DNA of 64,000 nucleotides from Dimorphilus gyrociliatus (lineage: Eukaryota > Annelida > Polychaeta > Dinophilidae), in the NCBI GenBank assembly GCA_904063045.1, contig CAJFCJ010000008.1, positions 1,488,001-1,552,000 on the forward strand, given 5' to 3'. Positions 37,971 through 48,843 of the stretch are shown here, piece by piece. The notes beneath the pieces were generated by a model. That model did not search any database, had not been told where the DNA came from, and was given only the letters and a program-made list of their open reading frames with translations. A program made the position numbers and the translations under genes. Positions within the stretch are counted from its first letter, which is position 1, and every line of letters begins with the position of its first letter.

Positions 37971-39592
37971 CTACGCGTTTGCTTCCAATTTGTACTTGTA
38001 CAATTCGTAATATATATGCATGCTTTCTTTAATAGCTTCATGAAAAACTTCAGGCATGTCCTTATCTTGCTTTTTTCCTTGTAGCGTATCTTCGAATTTC
38101 TTTGTAGTAAAAGCATTTTTAAGCCAGGGATGCCACATTTTGCTAAATAAATAGATATAAAAAGAAACATATATTTTTCTATTTATTTAATATGTAAGAA
38201 GCATATATTACGTAAAATTCTGTTGGAAACTTTTGGAGGAGTCGTCCCATTGAATCATACTATCTTTATATTCCATTCCGATCTTTTGACAGTATTTTTT
38301 CAATATACCGGCTGAATAATTTAAATAATATATTCTCGTATGAAACTTTAGAACATTGTTTATTAACCTGAATTTTTGAATAAATCATCAGCATCGATTA
38401 CTATTGCTTCTTGGCATAGAGTTGTAGTAACGTGTTTAAAAAGTTCCATCAACTGTTTAAATCCGACTTCTGATGCGTCGAAATAAGTCCAGCCAGTCTC
38501 CTAAATGAATATCGATACTCAGATGATTTTATATACAACTACTTTAAATAATAACTTCTCCATTCAATATTATATTGTACAGCGATCTGACGGTTTTACT
38601 TGGATTTCTAATGAGAAATGTGTGCTGAAATCCCTCTGGAATAGCATCAAATCTTCCGCCTAGCTGATATGCAGCATCTTTGGCGAAAATGTATTGCTCT
38701 GAAAAAGATAGCAGAGTTCTTTGACTTATATGAAACTAAAGTTTTGCATGGATCTTACTGCCCAAAACAAGGAAATAGCTAAATTCTGACGGAAAGAGGT
38801 TATAATATAAGTTGGCTAAAGTTTCAGCATGCATTGTAAAGTAAATAAGAAATTTTGACTTTTCTTTTTTGTAAACAATTATCAAGGTTTTCTTATTTAC
38901 AAAATATATTGCTTTGTGTTCAATGAAAATTTCAGCTGCTGAGTGGAGTTGATAACAAGACTTTTTTTAAGGAAATGATAATACAAAATATAGCTAATAT
39001 TAGTCCTTGTTTTTGACCAATTTACAGATAAAATTATATTGATATTATTTAAAGTTAATTTTCTAATATAGAATAGAAAGTTACCAGGGTATTCCTTTTC
39101 GCATACTTGCTTGCCTTCTTGGAAAGTATAACCTTGATGTGCTTCCACTTCATATCTGCAATGATACTTGATGATAAACTGAAAGTTTCATGTCTATGTT
39201 GTTTCTTTTAAATCGATAGTGGCCTATTTAATCATAGAGTCAAATTTCAGAGGTTGAGAGTTATTGCTTGTTTTTGAAAGTCTTAAGGTAATCATTCAAT
39301 TAAAAGACTATACACAGCTATTTGAAGTATATATGCTAAATAAGAATACTTTAAAATATTAGATAAATATCAATATACCTTTCACTTTGTCTCTCAGACG
39401 AATAGTAGTAGCAAGGCAAATATGGTTCAAATATTATCTGAGGAATAAGTCTAGATCTAAATGAATGTTAAATTCTATATTGATTAAAATAACCTTTGTG
39501 TCCTGCCTCTCTGCAATTGCTCTTAAAAATGCCGTGGAGCATGATCTGGGTATAGTCCAAAGGAAAGTTTTTACTTTACGATTTTCCGCCAT
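37971..39592 (-). CDS. Sulfotransferase-family P-loop protein
   Basis: Seven exons join in phase (39494-39592, 39379-39437, 39085-39155, 38556-38698, 38368-38500, 38212-38311, 37971-38142) to 258 residues. The N-terminal FLWTIPRSCSTAFLRAI is a 5'-phosphosulfate-binding loop in the position and form used by a non-classical sulfotransferase-like family. FLIRNPSKTVRSLY corresponds to the 3'-phosphate-binding segment (RxPxxxxxS), and IIFEPY follows the first strand. It has no signal peptide or anchor, so it is likely cytosolic, unlike Golgi carbohydrate sulfotransferases. Related bivalve, annelid and fungal proteins exist, usually without known substrate. The donor of exon 4 (gttatt) is weak but gives the only in-phase join. 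Confidence 0.78.
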
Positions 39593-41690
39593 TTCTTTTT
39601 ATCAGATAGTATTGAAAATACATATAAATGGAACATAAAAAGTTGGAATGTATAATTTTATCTTTAGAAAAGAGATAATTATATTTTTATACTAAATTTC
39701 TAACAATCTTCAAAAATTTAAAAAACAAGAAAAACAGATAAATTGGAAAAATTGGTATTTTCCTAATTGAGTTGCGATAAAAGACTTTGCCCTCAAGCTT
39801 TACGATTATATTTAGATGGTGTTTGTCTGATTCAGGTCTGCTGTAAATTTTGAAAATAGAGTTCTTTGTTTGATATAAAATAGAGGTAGATAGTTACAGC
39901 ATTAAAGTTTACAATTACTCCGCAATTCGGTAATAGATTTTTTTTGAGTCTTGTTGTTTCAACTTTATATGTGGAATGTATTGATCAGTAGAGGAATATT
40001 TTCACCAAAGAGAGAAAGGAAACAAGCGGTGAGGTAGAGAATTGTAAATTTAAAGAATACATATTTAATTCGTCTTCCTTGTTTTGCTATACAAACTTTT
40101 TAATATTTTGTTTTTAGGTACAGAATCTTTTGAAAGGTACTGAGAGCTAAAGCTTATTACATGATCACATGAGAAAATTTAACTTGTCATATTATTCCTC
40201 CTGTATATTTTATATAATTGTCTTCACGTCAACTCTTTGTTATAAAACGACTAATTTGAGTGAATTCAATAATGTAAATTCTATATACAGTATATCAACT
40301 ATTATATTTTTGGCAAGTTAAAGATACTTCGTACTTACGAGGAGATATTGCAAAATAATCAACAGACGTTTATTACAAAATGAGATCAAATTATACGGAT
40401 GCTCTATACACTAAGGTTTGTATGAACAAGGAAGAAAACAGTTGCTGCTAATGACTTGAACCTTTTTATTGAAGTATAATAGCCTATTTTCAATTCTGAA
40501 ATATAAAATACATGAAAAATTATAGAAAATACTTATTTATATAACTATTGATACCGTGCAAGAGCCTTCAAATGATTATCATTTGGATAGTTTATGATGG
40601 ACTTGAGAAAGCTTTAAACTAAAGCATTTAGTCGCTTAACTAATCTAGGAGTATATAATAATATTTATAATTTATAACTTATTCTCTGTCAAATTAATTT
40701 GATTAGGTAAGTGACCATTTATTAACGAATTAGAGTATTCTTCTAGAAATTACTAGAAACTGACGATAAAATTGGAAATATCAACAAAAAAAAGAGTTTC
40801 ACAAAATTTCTTCCGTAAAAGTTTTCACATTTCACTAACATATTTTAGAATCATCATTGAATTTTCTTTCTATTTAATAACTAAAAAAGATATCTCAAAA
40901 ATTTTATTAATTTAAGACTTGCTATTAGTTGCTTATGATTTATTTGCTTTGATATAGCATTAATCATATATACGGTGTACAATTTTGAGCCTAATGTCAC
41001 TTGTTATTGGTAATATACAAATTGTTAAAATATTGTTGTTTAAATTAAAGAAAAAAGTCATATGATTTTAAAACAGATGGTGCTGGATTGTAGTTGTCAA
41101 TAATTATCTCGATAAGACAAAAATTACAAGGGCACTAACTTGAAAAATTTAATGAATTTCAATTTGTTATGAGTTGCTTGAATGAATAAAGAAATTTTCA
41201 ACTTCGCGCGAATTTAAGAAATTCTTAAAGTGAGCTTTAAACGTACATATATTATATATATTTTGAAGCCAATCCTAGCTTCAAAATCGAATAATAGAAA
41301 AATATAGGACCAAGAAAGATAAGTATGAATGTAATATTTTCAGATAGAGAGAATGAGAAATTGAAAAGAAATAAATGAAAGTTAGGTTTATTTTGTTTTT
41401 ATACTATCCGAAAAAAAAAGAAAACGTACGTTTTTACAATTTTAGATCTTCAATAGGAGTCAAAAAACAATGCCAAACATAATCTAACAATTATGTCCTG
41501 CAAATAGACAAACAACAATGACTATTTGCATGCTATAATCAGGAAGAAATCAAACATAAACCGAACATTTTTTGTTTCTCTTCTTTTTTATTAGCTTTAA
41601 AAGGCTTAAACGAATTCACTGTACTTTTTCTTCAACAACACCAGTTGTTTTAAATGGCTATGCAATTAAGTAAACACAGTTGATTAGATT
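39593..41690. other. Intergenic, no gene seen
   Basis: A/T-rich without supported exons, lying between the sulfotransferase start and the CLCA-like remnant. Confidence 0.45.
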
Positions 41691-42398
41691 TAATTACAAA
41701 AATTTTCATACTTGTTCCAGTATCTAGATGGGTACCCATAGCAGTCCATGAATCCACTTGTCTGTTGCTTAAAGAACTAATAAATTAGCAACGCATCCAT
41801 GAGGATATCACGTTGAAGCATTTTGGTACGCAAATTTTGATCATTGTACCAGCAACAAGTATTTCTCTCAAATTTCTCAAAAGAACCAGTGTCAATGGTT
41901 TCAGTTACTTAAATTGAGAAAAGATGTGAGTATATGTTATAATTTATTCATTTAACAACCTTACATCTTTGTGTGATCCATGTGATCTTGTTTTAATAAG
42001 GGCCTTAGTTAATCCCTTTGTAACTTTAACTTCAATTTTAACTCTGTACATTCCAGCACTTTTAAATTTGACAAATAACTGGAATATATTTCATCGTCTT
42101 CTAAAAGGTATTAAAATGGTGATTTCTCTCAAATAGGTCATATTGTTTGTTGCAGTGAATAAAATTTTTGAAGCCCCGTCAAAATAATACTATTTAAAAA
42201 GAAATCGAAAGCCTTATAGCACGAAGAAATGATAGTCTATTGTATTAAACATCTCTTGGTAAGGTATAAGCTGTAGTCCATTATTAATACTGTGATCTTC
42301 ATTCAGTCTTTGATCAACTGCCACTAATAAACCTTCATAATCGTTATTTATCAATCGAACTTTGTTGACACATCTCACAGTGTTGGCATCAGATAAAT
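41690..42398 (-). pseudogene. Second CLCA-like remnant, inverted relative to the first
   Basis: Minus-strand segments in order: 42398-42222 reads VRCVNKVRLINNDYEGLLVA and LNEDHS, then ends at a stop without a clear donor. 42078-41965 is an in-phase segment between an AG acceptor and a gtaagg donor, with KFKSAGMYRVKIEVKVTKG. Below it lie less certain cysteine-rich pieces (ERNTCCWYNDQN and TSGFMDCYGYPSRYW), whose phases do not join. The first piece matches the N-terminal CLCA block of the plus-strand copy at 31.2 kb; the second resembles its C-terminal GNGLYSFKLEV sandwich. The protease and VWA core is again missing. Either a decayed duplicate or a shortened lineage-specific gene; the frame breaks favour decay. 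Confidence 0.5.
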
Positions 42399-44296
42399 AG
42401 CAAAGTTAAAAGTTGTTGATACCAAAGATCGAGGAGAAAAATAATTTAAAACTATGTCATATTGTAGCAAAGTTTTTTCCTTAACTAGAACTCGTCTATC
42501 TCCTCTACCTAAGTATATTCTCTCATACAAAATTCGCTATCTACTTGATCGATAAGCAAGCTGATCAAAAGGGCTAAACTTTTGACGTATTTATAATATT
42601 TTATAAATCTTAAACGATTTAATATCTGAACACCAAACAGGCTAAAGTATAATAAATATTACAAAATATTTTGAAAGAAACATGAACAAATTCTGTTTTG
42701 TTGAAGAAATTTTAAATTTCTTTGTTTATCGATAGTCTACAAATTTCAATTATTTTTATATTTTTATCTCTTCTGCTTAATGAAGTAAAGCATGTAAACG
42801 AAGGCCAAAGATAAAATTTAGGTAACATGTACGAATATGATATATGTAAAATGCACTGTATGCACTAGTGTACTTGTATGTTATGCTCCCTCATTATAAA
42901 TAGACTTAGTTGTTAATGAAATTTTCGAAGATTTATAACTGAAATTCTTCAAGTGCTTAGCTATCAAAACTTTCTAGCTATTGTACTAGAAGAAGGAAAA
43001 AACAGCTATAAACAATTAGAAATTTTCCTACTATAATACACTCTAATTTAAAAATAGATTTTTGCTATAGAATATTATTAAAACAATGTATAATTATTAA
43101 AATAAAATATATTTTAAAGCAATATGCATTTTATTCTTTTTTTTAGCTGAATGATTTAGAGATATGTAATAGGTCCTTAATATATTTATTTTAATATAAT
43201 TAGTTTCTTTTCCATCTTACTTTATATTTTTTAAAATAGTTTAATACTGATTGGAATTGCTGTAGCAGAATTAATGCCTTGAATAAGTTAAATTATATAT
43301 AAAATTAAATATTAGTATATAACAGACACTGTGTATACTTTTATATTCATACATTTCGTTGGAACAGTTTATTATACAAATAGTATTTGTATACAGTATA
43401 TCAACTATGTATACTGTATATACAGTATATATAAATGAAAATTTTATTTGAATCTCTCTAACCGATTTCTTATAAGACTATCTAACAATCTATTCAGCCT
43501 CCAAAGAGCAACTGTGTTGTATTAGGAGCTATAACAATGTATTCAAAATATCTTTACGATAAGAATGTTTGTTTTAACTGGGTTTGAAGAATTTGTTTAT
43601 CCAAAGGCTCGAATTGTCTTCTTTATACGAAAATATCTAGTGAAATTCTCGAGATACAATATAATATTTAGAATAAATTTTTTAATTGATAAAAGCATAC
43701 ATCTAAGACTACTTCTTTTGTTTATAATGTCGGCTACCAAAAAAACAGAAACTAGGATTTTTAGTCTACAAGAGGCAATTCATTTGGATCTCTTTTGTTT
43801 TTTTTGCCTATATGTCGTAATCAAGTTAATATGTAATAAATATAGCTAAATTACATATAGGTTATAGTTAAAAAAAATATCGCGCTTCATTAAAAATCAA
43901 AAAGAGTACTATTTAATTAAAAAAAGAAACAGTATTCATAGACTATTCATGAGTATCAAATACTTTTCTTTGATTTTACATCAAAAAAGATAAAAAATAG
44001 CACTTACCTTTAAAGGATTATGAATATCCTGTTTTTTTATGTTTAAGTATAAAGATTTTCTCATTGCAAACTTAATACAGCTTTAGTAACATCTTCCATC
44101 ACAATATGTTTCAATAGTATCATGTAATTTACAGTGTATATTACTGAGCTATACAAAATAAGCATAATTTTTTTTGTTTTTTTATATAAGCATTTTATCT
44201 AAAAGTAGGTTAGGCCTACAGTTTGGCCAAACACAATTTGGCCCGTTTGCCTGCATCCTCTTTAAATTTCTCCAGTCAGACGAGTAAATTCCAACA
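42399..44296. other. Intergenic, no gene seen
   Basis: Holds an ACTGTATATACAGTATATA cluster at 43390-43433. The open frame at 43565-43849 shows no family features and has no splice context. Confidence 0.4.
43390..43433. repeat. TATACAGTATA / TATACTGTATA cluster
   Basis: Two forward and one reverse-complement copies of the ACAGTATA unit within 44 bases. Confidence 0.8.
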
Positions 44297-46419
44297 ATGC
44301 ATTGTAAAAGTAAGCTTTCGATTATATCTCTTTTCATAAATATATTATGTAAGTATTTTACGGATATTAAAGTTTCTTAATAATGAATTATGTGATAAAG
44401 AATGGGTTGATTTTTAAGTGGCCAACGCCCAGTACCAAGCAGTCATAAATCATAAAGAGTGTCGAGGACGAAAGTTTTACAAAGCAGCTGTGTTGACGAA
44501 AGTTTCAGACTGCGGTGTATTAGGAGGCTCTTCTACAATCTCAACCAATAAATACGTGGCGGCACCATGCTTCCTAAAATGGTGTCAGACGGAAAATCAT
44601 GGTTTAGTTGAAGCTAGTGATATACTATGTAAGGATGAAGCCATTGTTCATATTATAATACGAACGAGTGTAAAAGAGTGTTCAGAATTTCATGGACACT
44701 ACCAAACACCTGGTTTAGAACAAGACGATTATACAGATTGTGCCTTCAAATTTTGCCATTCACGTTCAATGAATGAGAGTAATATTTGGACAAAATATGT
44801 AGTATTGCAGCCAGTTGGTAAATGCCTCGGTCGTCATTTGAAAATAACTCTTCTAACATCGTCCTCAGGTTGTAAGAATCTGGAAGGAATAGTATCGAAA
44901 AAATCTAACAAACGCTACGAAAATTGTCAAATGAGTTTCTGCTACATAGAGCCAAGTATGATCGTTCTTATTTGCATTTTTTTCAAATATTATTAATTAT
45001 GTATTTAAAATAGTAAAAGCTATATATATATTCAGATATTTCATACTTTTTATAACATAAATAGATAAAATTTAGTTATTCTTTTATTAAATATATATTA
45101 GATATTATCTAAGTTTTTATTCACTCAGATATCAACAAGCCAGAAAGTTTGATATTTGATTCATACCCTTTGGAAATAAAGAGAACCGTCATTGGTTTCG
45201 AGGCAGCTAAAAATACATGTTCCCTACATCATTATAACAATATTAGTTCTTTTTTCATTTTTAATCATATAATTCTATATTTATCAATTTTTCTTTTATA
45301 GGCTATGAACTTTTGTCTGTCAACCACTTGAAATCGTCTGCGAATTTTCAAATTAAGTTGAATTCATTTTTGAAACGAAATAAGATATTCGGAAACTTTT
45401 GGCTCAATTATGAAAATGATATAGAGCGGAGCTTATTAAAGAATTTATCATGGAATCTAAACGGTAAAATATTCTGATATTTGCTTATATATTTATGACA
45501 TTATATTTAAATATCAATGATTGATGAAGCTACTAAAAGGACACTTACTCTCAACGTTGTTACAAATTTGTCGATTAATTCCTTGTAAAAAGCGAATTAA
45601 CGACATATTTTAGTCTTTAATTTCAAGCGAAATCTGTTTTAGTTTTTGACATAGAAAATAACGAAAACAAAACCACACTCTCTCTCTTTTGTATAGAAAT
45701 GTGTTGAACGTGTGTATAGAATGTAGATATGTTTATATTTTTTCTGTTTACTCTGTATTGGACTTTTTCAAAGCTAAACAGAGTCAGTAATTAATATTTT
45801 TCGTTGGAGATGTATTTTTTAATATATTTCTTGTTCATTAAATTCTTTTGCCCTTAGATAGTCAAGGATGCTTCTCCTTCAGAAGACAACCTCATTTTAA
45901 AGATTTTAAAATACGAAAAATTGATTGCTACGAAGCAGGAGATGTTATTTGTCTATTTCACAATGTATCTAGGCCCGGTAAATTTGAAATCTTAGTAAAA
46001 ATAGAAAAACTTCTTTGTCTCGTTTAAATAAGTGAATAAGAAGAGACATATTGTTACAGATGGCATTTCCAGTAACCTTTCAACAATAATAATTGCTTGT
46101 TCTGTTGGAATTTTTACTCTTATACTTCTAGCCTTATTTGTGCTCGTACTAAGGTACCATTTTTAAAAATCTAAACTATAACTTTTTATTAAGCTATTGC
46201 ATAACTATTATTAAATAAGCGCAAATTACAAACAGGAAAAAAGATCACTTATCACGATTGAGAACAAGAATAAGATGGTTCTTTACAGAAATTTTTACGA
46301 TAAATAGATTTCGTTCATCTTCATCTGAATTAATTACTTCTGAAGTAACAAACGAAGATATAGATCCAGATCATAGTGTTAGAGCCTATATGGTAACAGG
46401 GAAAATAGAATTTAAATAA
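44297..46419 (+). CDS. Orphan type I single-pass membrane protein, cysteine-rich ectodomain
   Basis: Seven exons join in phase to about 421 residues: 44297-44348, 44419-44955, 45129-45245, 45302-45463, 45858-45977, 46060-46153, 46236-46419. Exon 1 encodes a signal peptide (MHCKSKLSIISLFINIL, likely cut after ANA). Exon 2 is a 178-residue region with regularly spaced cysteines (CRGRKFY, FLKWCQ, KFCHS, SFCYIE), suggesting two or more repeats of one disulfide fold. Exon 5 adds further cysteines. Exon 6 encodes the transmembrane helix (IIIACSVGIFTLILLALF), followed by basic stop-transfer residues and a 60-residue cytosolic tail with serine and acidic clusters. The donor of exon 3 (gttctt, or an in-phase gttccc 26 nt earlier) is uncertain. 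I do not recognise the family; a cell-surface receptor or adhesion protein is the obvious class. Confidence 0.7.
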
Positions 46420-47411
46420 AGACGGTCAATTCTAGTAAAAATGAAACCCATGTACAGTTCAGTAATTTTATTTACAAATACTATTTAATACAAACAGTAT
46501 AACTAATTATCAATTACTACTGTTTTTATTGACTATATTAAATTATTAATAACAATTTACGCCCTCATCTATCACTTTTTTTTAAATTAGTGTCTACAAT
46601 AGTATTATATATTACAATATCCTTTAAATGATTATTCTAATTCAACTTAGCATTAGCTACGTAAATAATAAAGTATTACTTCGATTGATAAGGTTTTTTC
46701 TGTAATTTATTTAAGACGCTCGGGTTCATTTAGCAAAATTAGCAATTTCATACTAAAATTAGAAATATACAGTGTCTATTTCCCATAAACCAAATCAATT
46801 AAGTATACAACTTAAGTCTGATAAGCTAAAACTTCTAATCTTATTTCCTTTCCTGTTTTTTATATTTTGAATGAAATATTAGTATCAATATCGATAGTGT
46901 CATTGTAAGATTTCCCAAGATAGTAATCTAGATATAAAGGAAACTATTTGTAATTATTAACGTTTTGAAATAAATTAAATTTGATTATTCTCTCTTTTAA
47001 TTCAGTGAAAATTTGTTTGTGCACTAAAACAGTTGATTTTCTTTCTTATTTATAACTCTCCATTAATAATTTGCTATGAATTATTTATATTTTAGCAAAA
47101 TATTTCGTTTGCATCTATTTAGACTTTTACCCTTCTGTCTAAATGCCGTTGTGATAAACAATATTAAGTGCTTACTTCTGTATGGTAGCTCTGTTTGAAG
47201 CTTATATCCCAAAAGTCGGGTGACCTGATCCACTCGTTTTGTTATGCTATGTTTTGTTATTTTTATTAGAAAGTATTTATTTTTACCAGTTTAATCAGTA
47301 ATTAACCTTGACATTGACTGTTGTTGCTGGATTTTTTATACTTTAGTACCATGTGCAGTGTTCGCCATTTTATGACTTGTTTGAAAACTTTCAAAAGCTG
47401 AGAATAGCCCG
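46420..47411. other. Spacer between two plus-strand genes
   Basis: A/T-rich; contains the 3' flank of the membrane protein and the promoter side of the next gene. No exon seen. Confidence 0.4.
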
Positions 47412-48649
47412 ATGACCACTAAAAAGTCATATATAGATAATTTTCTTGATTACCCTCAGGATGTTGATCAACTTGAAGATTCTGAAAGTACAATAAAAGA
47501 GCAGAAAAACTGTGATCTAATATATTTTATGGACAATATTAAGAAATCAAATGAACTCTTTGACTTGACTGCCATTAATATACCGAAAAAATCAAGTTTT
47601 GATTATCTTGTAAGATAAGGAAATGCAAATTATTACAACTTTACATATTTGAAAATTAATGTATTTTTTAATTCCTATAGAAAAAAATGCAACACAAATC
47701 AAGAGAACTCAATTTATCAACAGCAAACCAATTTCGTGTTAGAGGTAGAGGCTGCCCACTGGAAAGTTCAATATTTAACGAAAACCATAGAAAATTACGG
47801 GAAGCCTATAAACCTGTAGTATAAAAGGCTACAAATTCTTATTATTTCTTTAAAAATAACAATTTATAAAAAACTTTTAGACACAAAAATACCACTTCCA
47901 TGAAAAGAGTGTCACAGAACAACTTTCAGATGTGCCAAAAGATATTTTAAATATGGAAATAACCATTGAAAATATTCCGGAAAAAGGCAAAGAAACATTC
48001 GAAAAGTCATTGAAACACTTTATTAACGATATAACTGACTTGAAATTTAAGAAAGTTCTTGGTAGTTTAACTGCAACAATGGCATGTCAAAAAGAAACTT
48101 ATCACCGGATTTATAAAGCCTTTAATAATAAATTTATACCAGGTAAACAACCTCATTTGCATATATTCCGAATATTTAGTAAATAGAATTTGCCTTCTAT
48201 ATTCATAATAGGATATGAAAAGGCTAGGTCACCAACGACGGTTTGGTCCAAGAAACTAAACGACTACTAATTAATATAAATGTGTCTGTGTATAAGATAA
48301 ATACAATTTATTCATAGATACTTTGCATTATGTAAAAAAATATTATTTATAGAACTTTTCGCATTAAAATGATTTATTTTCTACATTCTAACATAAAAAG
48401 TCTAGGCAATACTTTTTCCTTTGTTTAAAATAAATGGAAATTTCTAAAATTTATACAATTCCAATCTTCAAAATATAGGAAATTCTTGTTTTCCTATTGG
48501 TGGAATAAAATACAATTTTCACTCTTAGGTCATATAACAATAACACTTCCAAGAAATTATTTGATGAAACAAAAGAGATAGGAACTTTATATTATGCCAA
48601 AAGTCATCAAGGCCAAAAGCTGAAAGACTTAAATGTCAGGGACGCATGA
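47412..48649 (+). CDS. Orphan intracellular protein, last exon phase unresolved
   Basis: Exons 47412-47609, 47681-47815 and 47881-48142 join in phase to 198 codons. They are acidic then mixed charged, with no signal peptide or membrane segment. Recognisable stretches are KKSYIDNFLDYPQD, RGRGCPLESSIFNENHRKL and FKKVLGSLTATMACQKETY, the last looking helical. A terminal exon starts after TTAG at 48528. In the phase required by exon 3 it stops at 48579-48581 after ITLPRNYLMKQKR. A different frame of the same exon runs longer to a TGA at 48647-48649 (KKLFDETKEIGTLYYAK) and looks more protein-like, so a small exon may be missed in the 386 nt before it. No family recognised. Confidence 0.55.
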
Positions 48650-48843
48650 GAGAATTTTTTTACCACATATGAATTTAATAATTGTAATGCTTCTTGCCAT
48701 GATAAATGAACTCTTTTTAATAGGAACTTAACATAGGAGCTTACTGAGTGTATTGCCTTCATAGAATTTGCAATTTCCTTTACCCAAGGATTTGTTTTTT
48801 GAGAGTAAATTTTGTGATAATACCTATTTTCAGGAACAGCCAT
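48607..48843 (-). CDS. Small hypothetical ORF, antisense to the previous gene's end
   Basis: A 78-codon frame from an ATG with ordinary composition (MAVPENRYYHKIYSQKTN, then PWVKEIANSMKAI and a helical leucine-rich stretch). It overlaps the last 43 bases of the convergent plus-strand gene. No homologous family recognised and no splice context needed; could be a small gene or the terminal exon of a longer one whose upstream exons I did not find. Confidence 0.3.
   Translation of the reverse strand: MAVPENRYYHKIYSQKTNPWVKEIANSMKAIHSVSSYVKFLLKRVHLSWQEALQLLNSYVVKKFSHASLTFKSFSFWP

Noticed and set aside
43565-43849. 94-codon plus-strand frame
   Set aside because: Low complexity, no splice sites or motif; treated as chance.
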